From Porphyromonadaceae bacterium (GTDB taxonomy: Bacteria > Bacteroidota > Bacteroidia > Bacteroidales > Paludibacteraceae), in assembly GCA_012523295.1 (NCBI GenBank), contig JAAYIT010000321.1:1-43151 (forward strand): a stretch of DNA of 43,151 nt, written 5' to 3'. The notes under the pieces were generated by a model. It was not told the origin of the DNA. It worked only from the letters and a program-made list of their open reading frames with translations, and made no database searches. Shown piece after piece: positions 16,310 to 24,793 of this stretch; position 1 is the first letter of the stretch; each line of letters opens with the position of its first letter. The translations under genes and the position numbers were made by a program.

Positions 16310-16420
16310 TAAATCCGAAAAAGTCGGACAAGTTCCGATAGGAGGACTATTGCAAACTAAAAAACACGAGTTTCTTATTTTTTTTACACGTACAGAAGCC
16401 ACCGTGTGTAGGAACTTGTG
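16310..16420. repeat. Cluster of inverted repeats between flippase and polymerase
   Basis: ACAAGTTCC (16328-16336) pairs with GGAACTTGT (16411-16419), a perfect 9-bp inverted repeat. Smaller hairpins sit next to and within it: TCCGA-AAAAG-TCGGA ending near 16328 and ACACG/CGTGT at 16386-16407. The arm with GATAGGAGGACT has no open frame. Nothing else is visible in the 284-base spacer 16220-16503. Confidence 0.45.
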
Positions 16421-16503
16421 CTGGAAATGAGGGATTTAGGGGGACATTAACGTATAATAGTTGCTTATGTGTTAATTATGGATAATCATTTAATAGAAAA
16501 TAC

Positions 16504-17634
16504 ATGCTGATTTATTTATCGGTCATATTATTTTGTTTAATACTTGCATTTTTTAAATTACCAAAATTTGTAGAGAATGGGGCATTGATACTCATTGCTG
16601 TTTTTCTGTGTTTTGGGTATATGACTGGTACAGATTGGTATAATTATGAAATATATTATAACAATATAGATATTGCTGAAAAGATCTTGAAAAACAGGGA
16701 ATCAGGATATTTAATTGTACAAAGTTTTTTCAGTAGAATTGGTGTTGATTTCTGGGTTTTTCATATTGCTGTCAAATTATTAGTATTTATTGCTTTAATA
16801 TATTTCTTAAAAATATTTGATGTAAACATATTCTTTTTCTTGGTTTTTTTTATCCCTTTTGCAGGATTTTATTTATTTATAGATTGTCCTTTTAGGAATT
16901 TAATTGCATTTGGATTTAGTTTAATCGCATTTAGAAAGTTATTTGAAAACAAACATATAAGTTTCTTCGTATTTACGTTTTTAGCTTTATTATTCCACAT
17001 TTCAGCTCTTTTTTTGATTTTTACATATGTAATTTATAAAAGAGACTTTAAAGTATTATTTATAATAATTACTACAGTAATCATTTATTCACTGGCTTTC
17101 AATGCAAAATTTATAATAAATAAAATATATTTACCGCTTATAGAAATCAGCCCTGTAATAAATGCAAGATTGGGTGGATATGTAGTTGACTCAAGATATA
17201 TTACTGATTCTATCAATTTAGGCTCATTCTTAAGATTGTTTATTATTCTGATAATGGTGATTTTTAAGAATATAATCGTGGGTGAAAGCAAATTTCGTTT
17301 ATATATCTTTAATCTTGGAATTTTATACTTAATACTTTATCCTTTAGGGATTTCTATGAAAGTTATTCAAAGAATAATAATTTATATTTCTCCATTTTTT
17401 GTTTTGGGAATTCTATTTTTGCTAAAATCGTTTAAAATAAAATCAAACAGATATTTGATGGGTCTGTTTTTTGTGCTGTTTACTTTTTGGCAAACATATA
17501 GCTTGGTGACAGTAGATTATAGATATGTACCCTACTCAAATTATTTATACCATTGGGTGAAAAAAGATTTTCCATCTATCGAATACAGACGAGATTATAA
17601 TAAAAAGAAATCACCATATAAAAAGAAGAAATGA
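16504..17634 (+). CDS. EpsG/Wzy-like polysaccharide polymerase
   Basis: A 376-residue very hydrophobic protein with about ten predicted membrane helices. The segment GYMTGTDWYNYEIYYNN (about 39-55) after the first two helices, then RESGYLIVQSFF, is characteristic of the EpsG family, which joins repeat units of exopolysaccharide at the periplasmic face. The C-terminus is basic (KKKSPYKKKK). Composition is much more AT-rich than the genes on either side of the cluster, with many ATA and TTA codons, suggesting acquisition by transfer. It overlaps the next gene by four bases (ATGA). Substrate unknown; a different O-antigen ligase-like role cannot be excluded. Confidence 0.78.
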   Translation: MLIYLSVILFCLILAFFKLPKFVENGALILIAVFLCFGYMTGTDWYNYEIYYNNIDIAEKILKNRESGYLIVQSFFSRIGVDFWVFHIAVKLLVFIALIYFLKIFDVNIFFFLVFFIPFAGFYLFIDCPFRNLIAFGFSLIAFRKLFENKHISFFVFTFLALLFHISALFLIFTYVIYKRDFKVLFIIITTVIIYSLAFNAKFIINKIYLPLIEISPVINARLGGYVVDSRYITDSINLGSFLRLFIILIMVIFKNIIVGESKFRLYIFNLGILYLILYPLGISMKVIQRIIIYISPFFVLGILFLLKSFKIKSNRYLMGLFFVLFTFWQTYSLVTVDYRYVPYSNYLYHWVKKDFPSIEYRRDYNKKKSPYKKKK

Positions 17635-18764
17635 GAATTGCTTTTTGTATCCGACCAGGATATGATAATCCGTTAGGCGGAGATGCTATTCAAATGCTTA
17701 AGACGAAAGAGTATTTGGAGAAATACTTTATGATAAAAATTGATATTGTTACTCGAACAAATGAAATTTCAATTGAACATAAAATAGTACATGTTTTTAA
17801 TTTTTCGACTTATAAAAATTCCGTTGAATTTATAAGAAAAGCCAAATCTTTGAAGATTCCTGTTGTTTCTTCTTCAATTTTTTGGGACTATACATTTGAT
17901 TCTACCAAAAAGCTATTTTTCCTACTGAGCAAAAAGCCATACTTAGAAGAAAAAGAAATTCTGAAATACAAAAGAATAATGAATTACGTGGGTCTTTTTT
18001 CTCCAAGACCACTTGGGGTGTCGCGAGTATTTAGAAAAAAAGCAAAATGGATGTTTGAGAATTCCGACATTGTGGCTCCTAACTCTGAAGAAGAAGGTGA
18101 ATTGTTGTTGAAATGGATTAATAAAAAAAAATCTGATAAAATCAGGGTGGTTTATAACGCTACAGATATTGCAAATAACCTATATGATTTAGACATTACA
18201 GAAAATGAGATACTTGCAAAATACAATCTCCCACAAAATTATATTCTGCAAGTTGGAAGGATTGAATATTGTAAGAATCAACTTAATTTAGTAGCGGCAT
18301 TGATGAAAGAAAATAAAATTCCTATTGTTTTTGTAGGGAAAATAGTAGATGACAAATACTTTGATAAATTAAATAAACTCGCGCAAAAAAGAGGTAATGT
18401 TTTTTTTATCAACGCAGTTCCTTATAGTGAGATTAGGGCGTTTTATAAATTTGCTAAGCTTCATGTTTTACTTTCTTTACGAGAATCACCCGGATTGGTG
18501 AGCATCGAAGCGCTTGCAAATAATTGTCCAATTGTAATATCAGATAAAAGATTTCTGCCACTTAATACTTATTTTTCAAATCAACCTTATGTAGCTAACC
18601 CTTTGGATATAACCGAAATTGAAAAGGTTGTACTTGATGCTTATAAACATGGGAAAACATCATCCTTTGATTTTCAACAATTTTCTTGGACAAATGTAGC
18701 AAATCAGACATTTAATATTTATCAAGAACTTTTAATGCATGAAATAAATCAAAAAAATGAATAA
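17631..18764 (+). CDS. Glycosyltransferase, GT4-like
   Basis: A 377-residue GT-B retaining glycosyltransferase. The C-terminal domain has YILQVGRIEYCKNQ (about 200-213), the donor-binding start of the GT4 fold, and the EX7E motif ESPGLVSIE (about 284-292). The N-terminal domain begins MRIAFCIRPGYDNPLGGD, with the glycine-rich loop after the first strand. It probably adds a sugar to the lipid-linked repeat unit at the cytoplasmic membrane. Start overlaps the polymerase stop (ATGA) and its end overlaps the next gene by eight bases, so the three are translationally coupled. Strongly AT-rich. Donor and acceptor unknown. Confidence 0.87.
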   Translation: MRIAFCIRPGYDNPLGGDAIQMLKTKEYLEKYFMIKIDIVTRTNEISIEHKIVHVFNFSTYKNSVEFIRKAKSLKIPVVSSSIFWDYTFDSTKKLFFLLSKKPYLEEKEILKYKRIMNYVGLFSPRPLGVSRVFRKKAKWMFENSDIVAPNSEEEGELLLKWINKKKSDKIRVVYNATDIANNLYDLDITENEILAKYNLPQNYILQVGRIEYCKNQLNLVAALMKENKIPIVFVGKIVDDKYFDKLNKLAQKRGNVFFINAVPYSEIRAFYKFAKLHVLLSLRESPGLVSIEALANNCPIVISDKRFLPLNTYFSNQPYVANPLDITEIEKVVLDAYKHGKTSSFDFQQFSWTNVANQTFNIYQELLMHEINQKNE

Positions 18765-19671
18765 GAGTGAATTAGTTTCAACTATAATTATTACCTTTAA
18801 TCCTCAAATTGAAAGAATTAGATTTCAAATTTCAAGACTACTTCTTCAGACTAACACTGTAATTATTGTTGATAATAATTCAAGTAACATAGAAGAGTTG
18901 GAGCAAATTTTAGTTAAATTCAATCCGGAGAAAGTACATATTGTTAAAAATCAAAATAATGAGGGATTAGGATACGCTCAGAATGTGGGGATAAAAAAAG
19001 CAATTGAACTTGGAGCTGCTAAAGTCTTACTGATGGATGATGATTCTACTATTGAAGATAATTTTGTCGGAGAATTGCTTAAAGCAGAGCAAGAATTAAT
19101 TGACAAAGGTGAAAAAATTGGAGCGATTGGCCCTGTTTATTTTAACAAAGAGACTAACGAACAGTATCCCGTTACAAAATACATCGGTCCTTTTATCCAA
19201 AGGAAATTACCTAAAAATACTCCGGTAAAGGCTTCTTTTCTAATTTCTTCCGGTACACTCATTTCAACTGATGTTCTAAAAGATGTGGGCATGATGAATG
19301 AAGAGTTGTTTATAGATTATATTGATGTTGACTGGTCGTTTAGAGCAAGAAAAATGGGGTATAACTTGTATGTTGCCCCGTTTGCAAAAATGAATCATGT
19401 GATTGGAGAAAAAAGGCTCTCTGTTTTGGGGAGAAAAGTTTCTTATCATGCCCCGTTACGGAAATATTATCTTTTTAGAAACAGCATTTACATGATAAAA
19501 AATCCAAATATCTCATTGGGATATAAAATCAGAGAAATTGTTTTTAATTTTGTCCGTTTTTTTGTCTATTTAATTTATTCTGAAAACAAAAAGGCTTTTG
19601 TGAAATACTCTTTACATGGGTTACGAGATGGTTTTAGAGGGAAAACCGGAAAATGTACTCACCAATTTTAA
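18757..19671 (+). CDS. Glycosyltransferase family 2, rhamnosyltransferase-like
   Basis: A 304-residue GT-A inverting transferase. TIIITFNPQIER at the start and IIVDNNSSN (about 32-40) bind the nucleotide; LLMDDDST (about 90-97) has the metal-binding DDD. The region GTLISTDVLKDVGMMNEELFIDYIDVDWSFRARKMGY has the ED/DVD acceptor-site motif, and NHVIGEKRLSV follows as in dTDP-rhamnosyltransferases. A hydrophobic stretch near 265-280 may dock it to the membrane. AT-rich like its neighbours. The donor is inferred by similarity only. Confidence 0.85.
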   Translation: MNKSELVSTIIITFNPQIERIRFQISRLLLQTNTVIIVDNNSSNIEELEQILVKFNPEKVHIVKNQNNEGLGYAQNVGIKKAIELGAAKVLLMDDDSTIEDNFVGELLKAEQELIDKGEKIGAIGPVYFNKETNEQYPVTKYIGPFIQRKLPKNTPVKASFLISSGTLISTDVLKDVGMMNEELFIDYIDVDWSFRARKMGYNLYVAPFAKMNHVIGEKRLSVLGRKVSYHAPLRKYYLFRNSIYMIKNPNISLGYKIREIVFNFVRFFVYLIYSENKKAFVKYSLHGLRDGFRGKTGKCTHQF

Positions 19672-19676
19672 TTTTT

Positions 19677-20807
19677 ATGAAATTGAAACGTATAGCTTTT
19701 GTTGGAAATTCTTCATTCTCTATTTATAAATTTCGCTTGGGAGTAATGAAAAATTTTATTGAAGATGGATATTCTGTATATGCTATCGCGCCTGAGGATG
19801 ATTATTCTACTTTTTTTGAGAAAGAAAATATAAAATACATTCCTTTGACAATAGATGCACAAGGTACAAATATTCTGAAAGATATTCTTTATTTGAATTC
19901 ACTTATTAATATTTATAAGCAGAATAATATTGACTTTATTTTTCACTACACAATCAAGCCGATTATTTACGGTTCTTTTGCATGTAGATTTCTAAAAATC
20001 CCTTCTATTGCCATTACTACAGGCTTAGGTTATGCTTTTGAGTCAAAAAATTTTTTGAATAAAATTGTGACCGGACTTTATCGCGCTTCACTGAAATCTG
20101 TATTGGAGGTTTGGTTTCTCAATAAAAACGATAAAGAAGTTTTCCTGAAGAATACAATAATACCCGAAAACAAAACTTTCATTCTGAATGGAGAAGGAAT
20201 TGATTCCAATTATTATTTCCCGGTCGAAAAGGAAGAAGACAATAAGAAATTGGTTTTTCTTTTACTTTCAAGATTAATAAAAGACAAAGGAATAAAAGAA
20301 TATGTGAATGCTGCTCGAATATTAAAGAGTCGCAACTTAAATGTAGAATGCCAATTACTTGGTAAAGTGGAGCCGGAAAGTTCAAAAACCATTTCCATTA
20401 ATGAAGTAAATTCCTGGCATTCAGAAGGTGTTATCAACTATTTAGGCGAATCAATTGATGTGCGAGATTTTATTGCGAAAAGTGACTGTGTGGTGCTACC
20501 ATCGCATTACAATGAAGGTGTCCCAAGATGTCTGATGGAAGGGATGAGTATGGAAAAACCAATTATCACAACGAATAATGTAGGTTGTATAGAGCTAATC
20601 AGAGATGGTGTGAACGGGTTCATGTGCACTAAAAGAGACCCGCAAGATTTAGCTGACAAAATGGAGAAAATGTCAAAGTTAAACTCTGCAGAAAGAGAGG
20701 AAATGGGTAAAAATGGAAGAGCGTTAATCTTAGAAAAATTTGATGAAAAAGCAATTATCAAGATATATAAAGAAAAACTCGAATACTTTTTAAGCAACAA
20801 ACGTTGA
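19677..20807 (+). CDS. Glycosyltransferase, GT4-like (PglA/CapM-like)
   Basis: A 376-residue GT-B transferase. I start it at the ATG at 19677 (MKLKRIAFVGNSS), five bases after the previous stop, rather than the in-frame ATG at 19653, which would overlap and add eight unrelated residues. IFHYTIKPIIYGS and ITTGLGYAFESK in the N-terminal half are typical of enzymes transferring N-acetylhexosamines to lipid carriers. LLLSRLIKDKGIKEY starts the donor domain, and EGVPRCLME is the EX7E motif. It should act at the cytoplasmic membrane face. The donor is not certain. Confidence 0.87.
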   Translation: MKLKRIAFVGNSSFSIYKFRLGVMKNFIEDGYSVYAIAPEDDYSTFFEKENIKYIPLTIDAQGTNILKDILYLNSLINIYKQNNIDFIFHYTIKPIIYGSFACRFLKIPSIAITTGLGYAFESKNFLNKIVTGLYRASLKSVLEVWFLNKNDKEVFLKNTIIPENKTFILNGEGIDSNYYFPVEKEEDNKKLVFLLLSRLIKDKGIKEYVNAARILKSRNLNVECQLLGKVEPESSKTISINEVNSWHSEGVINYLGESIDVRDFIAKSDCVVLPSHYNEGVPRCLMEGMSMEKPIITTNNVGCIELIRDGVNGFMCTKRDPQDLADKMEKMSKLNSAEREEMGKNGRALILEKFDEKAIIKIYKEKLEYFLSNKR

Positions 20808-20819
20808 TGTTAAAAACCC

Positions 20820-21626
20820 ATGCTTAATGCCTCCATCGTCCTATACCATCACGCACCGGCTGAAATCGAAAAACTCGTGCAAACTTTACGCGACTTCAGT
20901 TTGATTTCGGAAATTTATCTGATTGATAACTCAAGAGAGGCAAATCCGGCTTTTGAAAAATTACCCGCCACTTATATTTACACCGGAAAAAACCTCGGTT
21001 ACGGTGCAGCACACAATATCGCCATTCGCCGTTCAATAGAACAAAACATCCCGTATCATTTAGTTATAAATCCAGATGTACTATTTGAAGGTGAGATTTT
21101 AGGTGAGCTACTTGACTTTATGGAAAGCAATAAAGAAGTTGGTCATGTCATGCCAAAAGTACTTTATCCAAACGGTGATAATCAATTTCTCTGCAAACTT
21201 CTTCCAACACCTTCTGATTTATTTCTCAGACGATTTCTCCCCCCGAAATGGACTCAAAAATCAAACGAACGTTTTGAACTTCGACAATCCGGATACGATA
21301 AAATCATGGATATCCCGTATCTTTCCGGCTGTTTCATGCTGTTGCGTACCAAAGTGCTGAAAGAAATTGGATTGTTTGACGAGCGATTTTTCATGTATCC
21401 GGAAGATATTGACCTTACACGCCGGATTCATCAGAAATACCGAACCATTTTTTATCCAAACGTACAAATAGTTCATAATCACGAACAAGGATCCTACAAA
21501 AGCACAAAACTCTTTTTTATACATACCTGGAATTTAATCAAGTATTTCAACAAATACGGATGGATTTTTGATAATGAACGGAAAGAAATAAATAAGAATA
21601 CGCTGAAAAAGTTAAATTTATCGTAA
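20820..21626 (+). CDS. Glycosyltransferase family 2
   Basis: A 268-residue GT-A transferase, the last of the glycan cluster, 12 bases after the preceding gene. Features: MLNASIVLYHHAP, IYLIDNSREANP, the GKNLGYGAAHNIAI segment, LVINPDVLF in the place of DxD, then LSGCFMLLRTKVLKEIGLFDERFFMYPEDIDLTRRI, the typical acceptor-side block with the ED pair. The C-terminus HTWNLIKYFNKYGWIFD is common in such enzymes. GC content returns to the window average, unlike the three genes before it, hinting at a different origin. Substrate unknown. Confidence 0.85.
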   Translation: MLNASIVLYHHAPAEIEKLVQTLRDFSLISEIYLIDNSREANPAFEKLPATYIYTGKNLGYGAAHNIAIRRSIEQNIPYHLVINPDVLFEGEILGELLDFMESNKEVGHVMPKVLYPNGDNQFLCKLLPTPSDLFLRRFLPPKWTQKSNERFELRQSGYDKIMDIPYLSGCFMLLRTKVLKEIGLFDERFFMYPEDIDLTRRIHQKYRTIFYPNVQIVHNHEQGSYKSTKLFFIHTWNLIKYFNKYGWIFDNERKEINKNTLKKLNLS

Positions 21627-21631
21627 CTTTG
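21624..21631 (+). promoter_or_regulatory. -7 promoter box of marC
   Basis: TAACTTTG overlaps the stop codon of the preceding glycosyltransferase gene, 75 bases before the marC ATG. No clear -33 box. Confidence 0.4.
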
Positions 21632-21706
21632 CATTCAAACTGCATTATTATAACTTTTGTGGTTTCATCAATCAGATAAAAAGTTAATTTTAGAATCAAT
21701 CATACA

Positions 21707-22291
21707 ATGAATTTCGACATACTACAAACCGCAAGTGCTTTTATGGTACTTTTTGCTGTAATAGACATTTTAGGCTCTATACCCATCATTTTGAATATCA
21801 AAGCCAAAGGTGTCATAATTAAATCGCTAAGTGTCAGCGTTATATCTTTATTGATTTTAGTTGTTTTCCTTTTCGCGGGCGAAGGAATTCTAAAACTGTT
21901 CCATGTCGACATACAGTCATTTGCTGTGGCAGGAGCGCTTGTGATATTTATTTTTGCCATGGAAATGGTGTTGGATATTGAGATATTCAGAAATCATGGC
22001 CCGAAAGGTGGAGCCGCCATTGTACCTATCGCATTTCCGTTGGTGGCGGGCCCCGCGTCCTTTACCACTTTACTCTCTTTGCGCGCCGAATATGAAATGA
22101 TAAATGTGCTGATAGCACTGCTGCTTAATATCGTTTTTGTGTTTATTGTACTTCGTTCTACCGGTAAAATTCAAAAACTTATCGGACAAGGCGGAATTTA
22201 TATCATGCGTAAGTTCTTTGGAATCATACTTTTAGCTATTTCAGTAAAATTATTCACTACAAATTTAGGTTTTTTGCTTGGAATGAAATAA
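21707..22291 (+). CDS. MarC-family integral membrane protein
   Basis: A 194-residue protein with six predicted helices: about 8-28, 40-60, 68-88, 108-128, 133-150 and 168-190. The family segments FAVIDILGSIPIIL (first helix) and VPIAFPLVAGPASFTTLL (the central PLxxGP motif) are present. The family was once linked to multiple antibiotic resistance, an assignment since withdrawn; its function is unknown and a transporter is supposed. Stand-alone gene with its own promoter, ahead of the initiator tRNA. Confidence 0.87.
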   Translation: MNFDILQTASAFMVLFAVIDILGSIPIILNIKAKGVIIKSLSVSVISLLILVVFLFAGEGILKLFHVDIQSFAVAGALVIFIFAMEMVLDIEIFRNHGPKGGAAIVPIAFPLVAGPASFTTLLSLRAEYEMINVLIALLLNIVFVFIVLRSTGKIQKLIGQGGIYIMRKFFGIILLAISVKLFTTNLGFLLGMK

Positions 22292-22302
22292 ATAAGCATT
22301 TA

Positions 22303-22334
22303 TTTTGATAATCCGAAAAATTGTATTACCTTTG
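22303..22334 (+). promoter_or_regulatory. Promoter of tRNA-fMet
   Basis: TTTTG with TTTG at 22304-22307, a 19-base spacer, then TACCTTTG (22327-22334). Both boxes match the consensus, and the tRNA begins 15 bases later. Confidence 0.75.
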
Positions 22335-22348
22335 TGGTCTAAATAAAT

Positions 22349-22420
<72 letters not shown>

Positions 22421-22426
22421 CAAAGG

Positions 22427-22468
22427 AAAAGAGGAAATGTGCTTAATAGCCATTTCCTCTTTTTTTTT
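22427..22468 (+). terminator. Intrinsic terminator of tRNA-fMet
   Basis: A 13-bp stem AAAAGAGGAAATG/CATTTCCTCTTTT (22427-22439 and 22451-22463) followed by more T. It may also serve the convergent formate-tetrahydrofolate ligase gene, which stops 61 bases away. Confidence 0.9.
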
Positions 22469-22528
22469 GAGTCATGCTCAGAGTGTGGTAATGCTTGCAA
22501 CATATTGTTTGCCGCATACCATAAAAAC

Positions 22529-24196
22529 TCAGCTCAATCCTACAATTTTCCCTTCAACCACATCAATATACCTCGCCTGAGGCTCTTTCGGAAGTCCCGG
22601 CATACGCATCATACTGCCGGCAATGGCTACAATAAATTCTGCACCGTTATTGATAACCAAATCGCTTACGTGAAACGTAAAGTCCTTCGCGACACCGTAA
22701 AGTCGCTCGTCATCAGAAAATGAATATTGCGTCTTGGCAATGCAAACGGGATAGTTTGAAGCGCCTAATTCTTCAATCTTCGGTATCATTTTCTCTGCCT
22801 TTTCAGAGAAAACCACTTTTCTGGCTCCATATAAGTTTTTTGCAATTTTCTCTATTTTTTCTTCGATGCTGTCCGTCTCATCATATGTGAACTGAATCGG
22901 GGTGTCATCCGAATCTTCAGTTAGTTGCACTACTTTTTCTGCAAAGTCAGCCGCTCCTTTTCCGCCTTCCAAAAACGCGTTATTCACCGTAAACTCTACC
23001 CCTTTGTTTTCGCAATGCTTCCTGAGCATCTCTATTTCTTCATCGGTATCAAAGCTGTATTGATTGAATGCCACAAGCACTTTCTGCCCAAATGCACGCA
23101 TATTCTCAATATGCTTATCTAAGTTCTCGAAACCTTTTCTCAGACCTTGTTCATTGGGCATTTTAATCTCTTTTGCAGATACTCCGCCATGCATCTTGAG
23201 GGCTTGTGTAGTTACTACGATAACAGACAACGCGGGTTTGAGTCCCGACTTTCTGCACTTTATGTTCAGAAATTTCTCAGCTCCCAAGTCAGCACCAAAT
23301 CCGGCTTCAGTTACCACATAATCTGAATAGTTTAAGGCGGTTTTAGTGGCAAAGACAGAATTACAACCATGCGCGATATTTGCAAAAGGTCCGCCATGAA
23401 CGAATGCGGGAGTCCCTTCCGTAGTCTGCACCAAATTCGGATGAATTGCATCTTTCAGTAACGCAACAATTGACCCTGCCACTCCTAAATCTTTCACTGT
23501 GAAAGGCTTACCGGAATAAGTAAACCCGAGTAGAATTTTTTCGATTCTCCGTTTCAAATCTTCTAAACTTTCTGCCAAACAAAAAATCGCCATAATTTCA
23601 GACGCAGCCGTAATATCAAACCCTGCTTCACTGGGAACGCCATCCGTATATGCTCCAAGTCCGGAGATAATATTCCTCAAACTCCTGTCATTCACATCCA
23701 ACACACGCTTCCAAAGCACTTGTTTGATACCGTCAGCTTCATTCTGGTGATGATAACGATAATTGTCAAGCAGCGCAGCAATCATGTTATTTGCTGAAGT
23801 GATAGCATGAAAATCGCCGGTAAAATGGAGATTTATCCGTTCCATGGGTAGTACTTGCGCGTATCCACCGCCTGCAGCGCCGCCTTTCATCCCAAAACAT
23901 GGTCCAAGGGATGGTTCACGGATAACAACAGCTGCATTTTTTCCGATATAATTCAATCCAAGCGCCAAACCTACAGATACTGTTGTTTTCCCGATCCCCG
24001 CTTTGGTCGGAGAAATAGCTGTTACAAGAATCAATTTGCTCTTTTCTAACTTGGAAATAGCATTCAGCGGAGTTGTTACTTTAGTAATATGCTTGCCATA
24101 TGAAACTAAATTATCTTCGCTGATTCCAATTTTTTCAGCAATCTCAGAAATATCTTTTAATTTTATCTCTTGCGCAATTTCAATGTCTGACTTCAT
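22529..24196 (-). CDS. fhs: Formate-tetrahydrofolate ligase
   Basis: A 555-residue enzyme that joins formate to tetrahydrofolate with ATP, giving 10-formyl-THF for purine and fMet-tRNA synthesis. The P-loop is in [20 protein letters not shown] (about 61-80). The family block [36 protein letters not shown] follows at about 93-128. Further conserved parts are [14 protein letters not shown] and the C-terminal [11 protein letters not shown]. Length matches the family. The gene is monocistronic and convergent with the initiator tRNA gene, whose formylation uses the product; the adjacency may be coincidence. Confidence 0.95.
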   Translation of the reverse strand: MKSDIEIAQEIKLKDISEIAEKIGISEDNLVSYGKHITKVTTPLNAISKLEKSKLILVTAISPTKAGIGKTTVSVGLALGLNYIGKNAAVVIREPSLGPCFGMKGGAAGGGYAQVLPMERINLHFTGDFHAITSANNMIAALLDNYRYHHQNEADGIKQVLWKRVLDVNDRSLRNIISGLGAYTDGVPSEAGFDITAASEIMAIFCLAESLEDLKRRIEKILLGFTYSGKPFTVKDLGVAGSIVALLKDAIHPNLVQTTEGTPAFVHGGPFANIAHGCNSVFATKTALNYSDYVVTEAGFGADLGAEKFLNIKCRKSGLKPALSVIVVTTQALKMHGGVSAKEIKMPNEQGLRKGFENLDKHIENMRAFGQKVLVAFNQYSFDTDEEIEMLRKHCENKGVEFTVNNAFLEGGKGAADFAEKVVQLTEDSDDTPIQFTYDETDSIEEKIEKIAKNLYGARKVVFSEKAEKMIPKIEELGASNYPVCIAKTQYSFSDDERLYGVAKDFTFHVSDLVINNGAEFIVAIAGSMMRMPGLPKEPQARYIDVVEGKIVGLS

Positions 24197-24427
24197 ATAG
24201 TATAATTAAACTCTTAATTCCTTAGTTGACTAAAATTAAGTGTATTTTGTTCCGGTTTTTTCAGCTAAAAATGACTTTTGTATCAATTATACAAGTTCAT
24301 TTATGAAATTCATTTTCACGGCTGAAAAACCTACTAAAAAAAACCTACTAAATAGAACTTATAATGTTTTACGTATAACAATTGTTCTTCAATATACAAA
24401 AATAGGCATTTTTAACAGAAAAATTAC

Positions 24428-24435
24428 TACCTTTG
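24428..24435 (+). promoter_or_regulatory. -7 promoter box of the riboswitch-receptor transcript
   Basis: TACCTTTG matches TAnnTTTG. The -33 position is poor. If used, the leader before the riboswitch would be about 170 bases and would contain the nested hairpins. Confidence 0.42.
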
Positions 24436-24482
24436 CACCCGAAATTGAACAATTTTCGATTTCAAGCATTATATTTTAGTGG

Positions 24483-24590
24483 TTGAGAAAATAAGTTGAC
24501 AAGCTATTCGAGAAAGGAGAGACTGAAAATCAGACTCAAAATCTTCTCATAACTCAAAACCTATTTTCTCAAAACTCAGAACTTTTCTGA
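24483..24590 (+). ncRNA. Nested stem-loops preceding the TPP riboswitch
   Basis: TTGAGAAAATA (24483-24493) is the exact reverse complement of TATTTTCTCAA (24562-24572). Within that, GAGAA (24510-24514) pairs with TTCTC (24544-24548), and CTGA (24523-24526) with TCAG (24530-24533). TCAGA-ACTTT-TCTGA (24576-24590) forms a further hairpin. It is a predicted RNA structure only; no known family is recognised. Confidence 0.45.
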
Positions 24591-24609
24591 TTTCACATTT
24601 CTAATTTTA

Positions 24610-24691
24610 AAATTTGGGGTGCCTTAATATTTCGGGCTGAGATCATACCCTTTGAACCTGCGCGGGTAATTCCGGGAAGGGAACGAAGTTT
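24610..24691 (+). promoter_or_regulatory. TPP riboswitch (THI element)
   Basis: The conserved core is unmistakable: GGGGTGCC (24616-24623), GGGCTGAGATCATACCC (24634-24650), TTTGAACCTG (24651-24660), CGCGGGTAATTCCGGGAAGGGAA (24661-24683). The P1 stem would be AAATTT (24610-24615) with GAAGTTT (24685-24691). It binds thiamine pyrophosphate in the mRNA leader and normally lowers expression when TPP is ample. The 100 bases between it and the ATG have no terminator with a T run, but CCCTTAG-CATAA-CTAAAGG (about 24757-24776) can hide the purine-rich AAAGGAG just upstream of the coding region. Control at translation initiation is therefore more likely than attenuation (inference). Confidence 0.93.
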
Positions 24692-24793
24692 TTTATTTCT
24701 CACTTACAATCCGTATTTAGGCTCTCTCATTAATTAATTTATTTATTAACTCGCTTCCCTTAGCATAACTAAAGGAGCTTAATTTATTAAAAA

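Larger units (their letters stand above)
24197..24609 (+). other. Spacer and long leader upstream of the TPP riboswitch
   Basis: 413 bases with no gene. It holds a -7 box at 24428-24435 and, downstream of it, nested hairpins at 24483-24590, both listed separately. Upstream of 24428 I see only AT-rich sequence, including the start side of fhs, for which no consensus promoter is visible. Confidence 0.5.
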
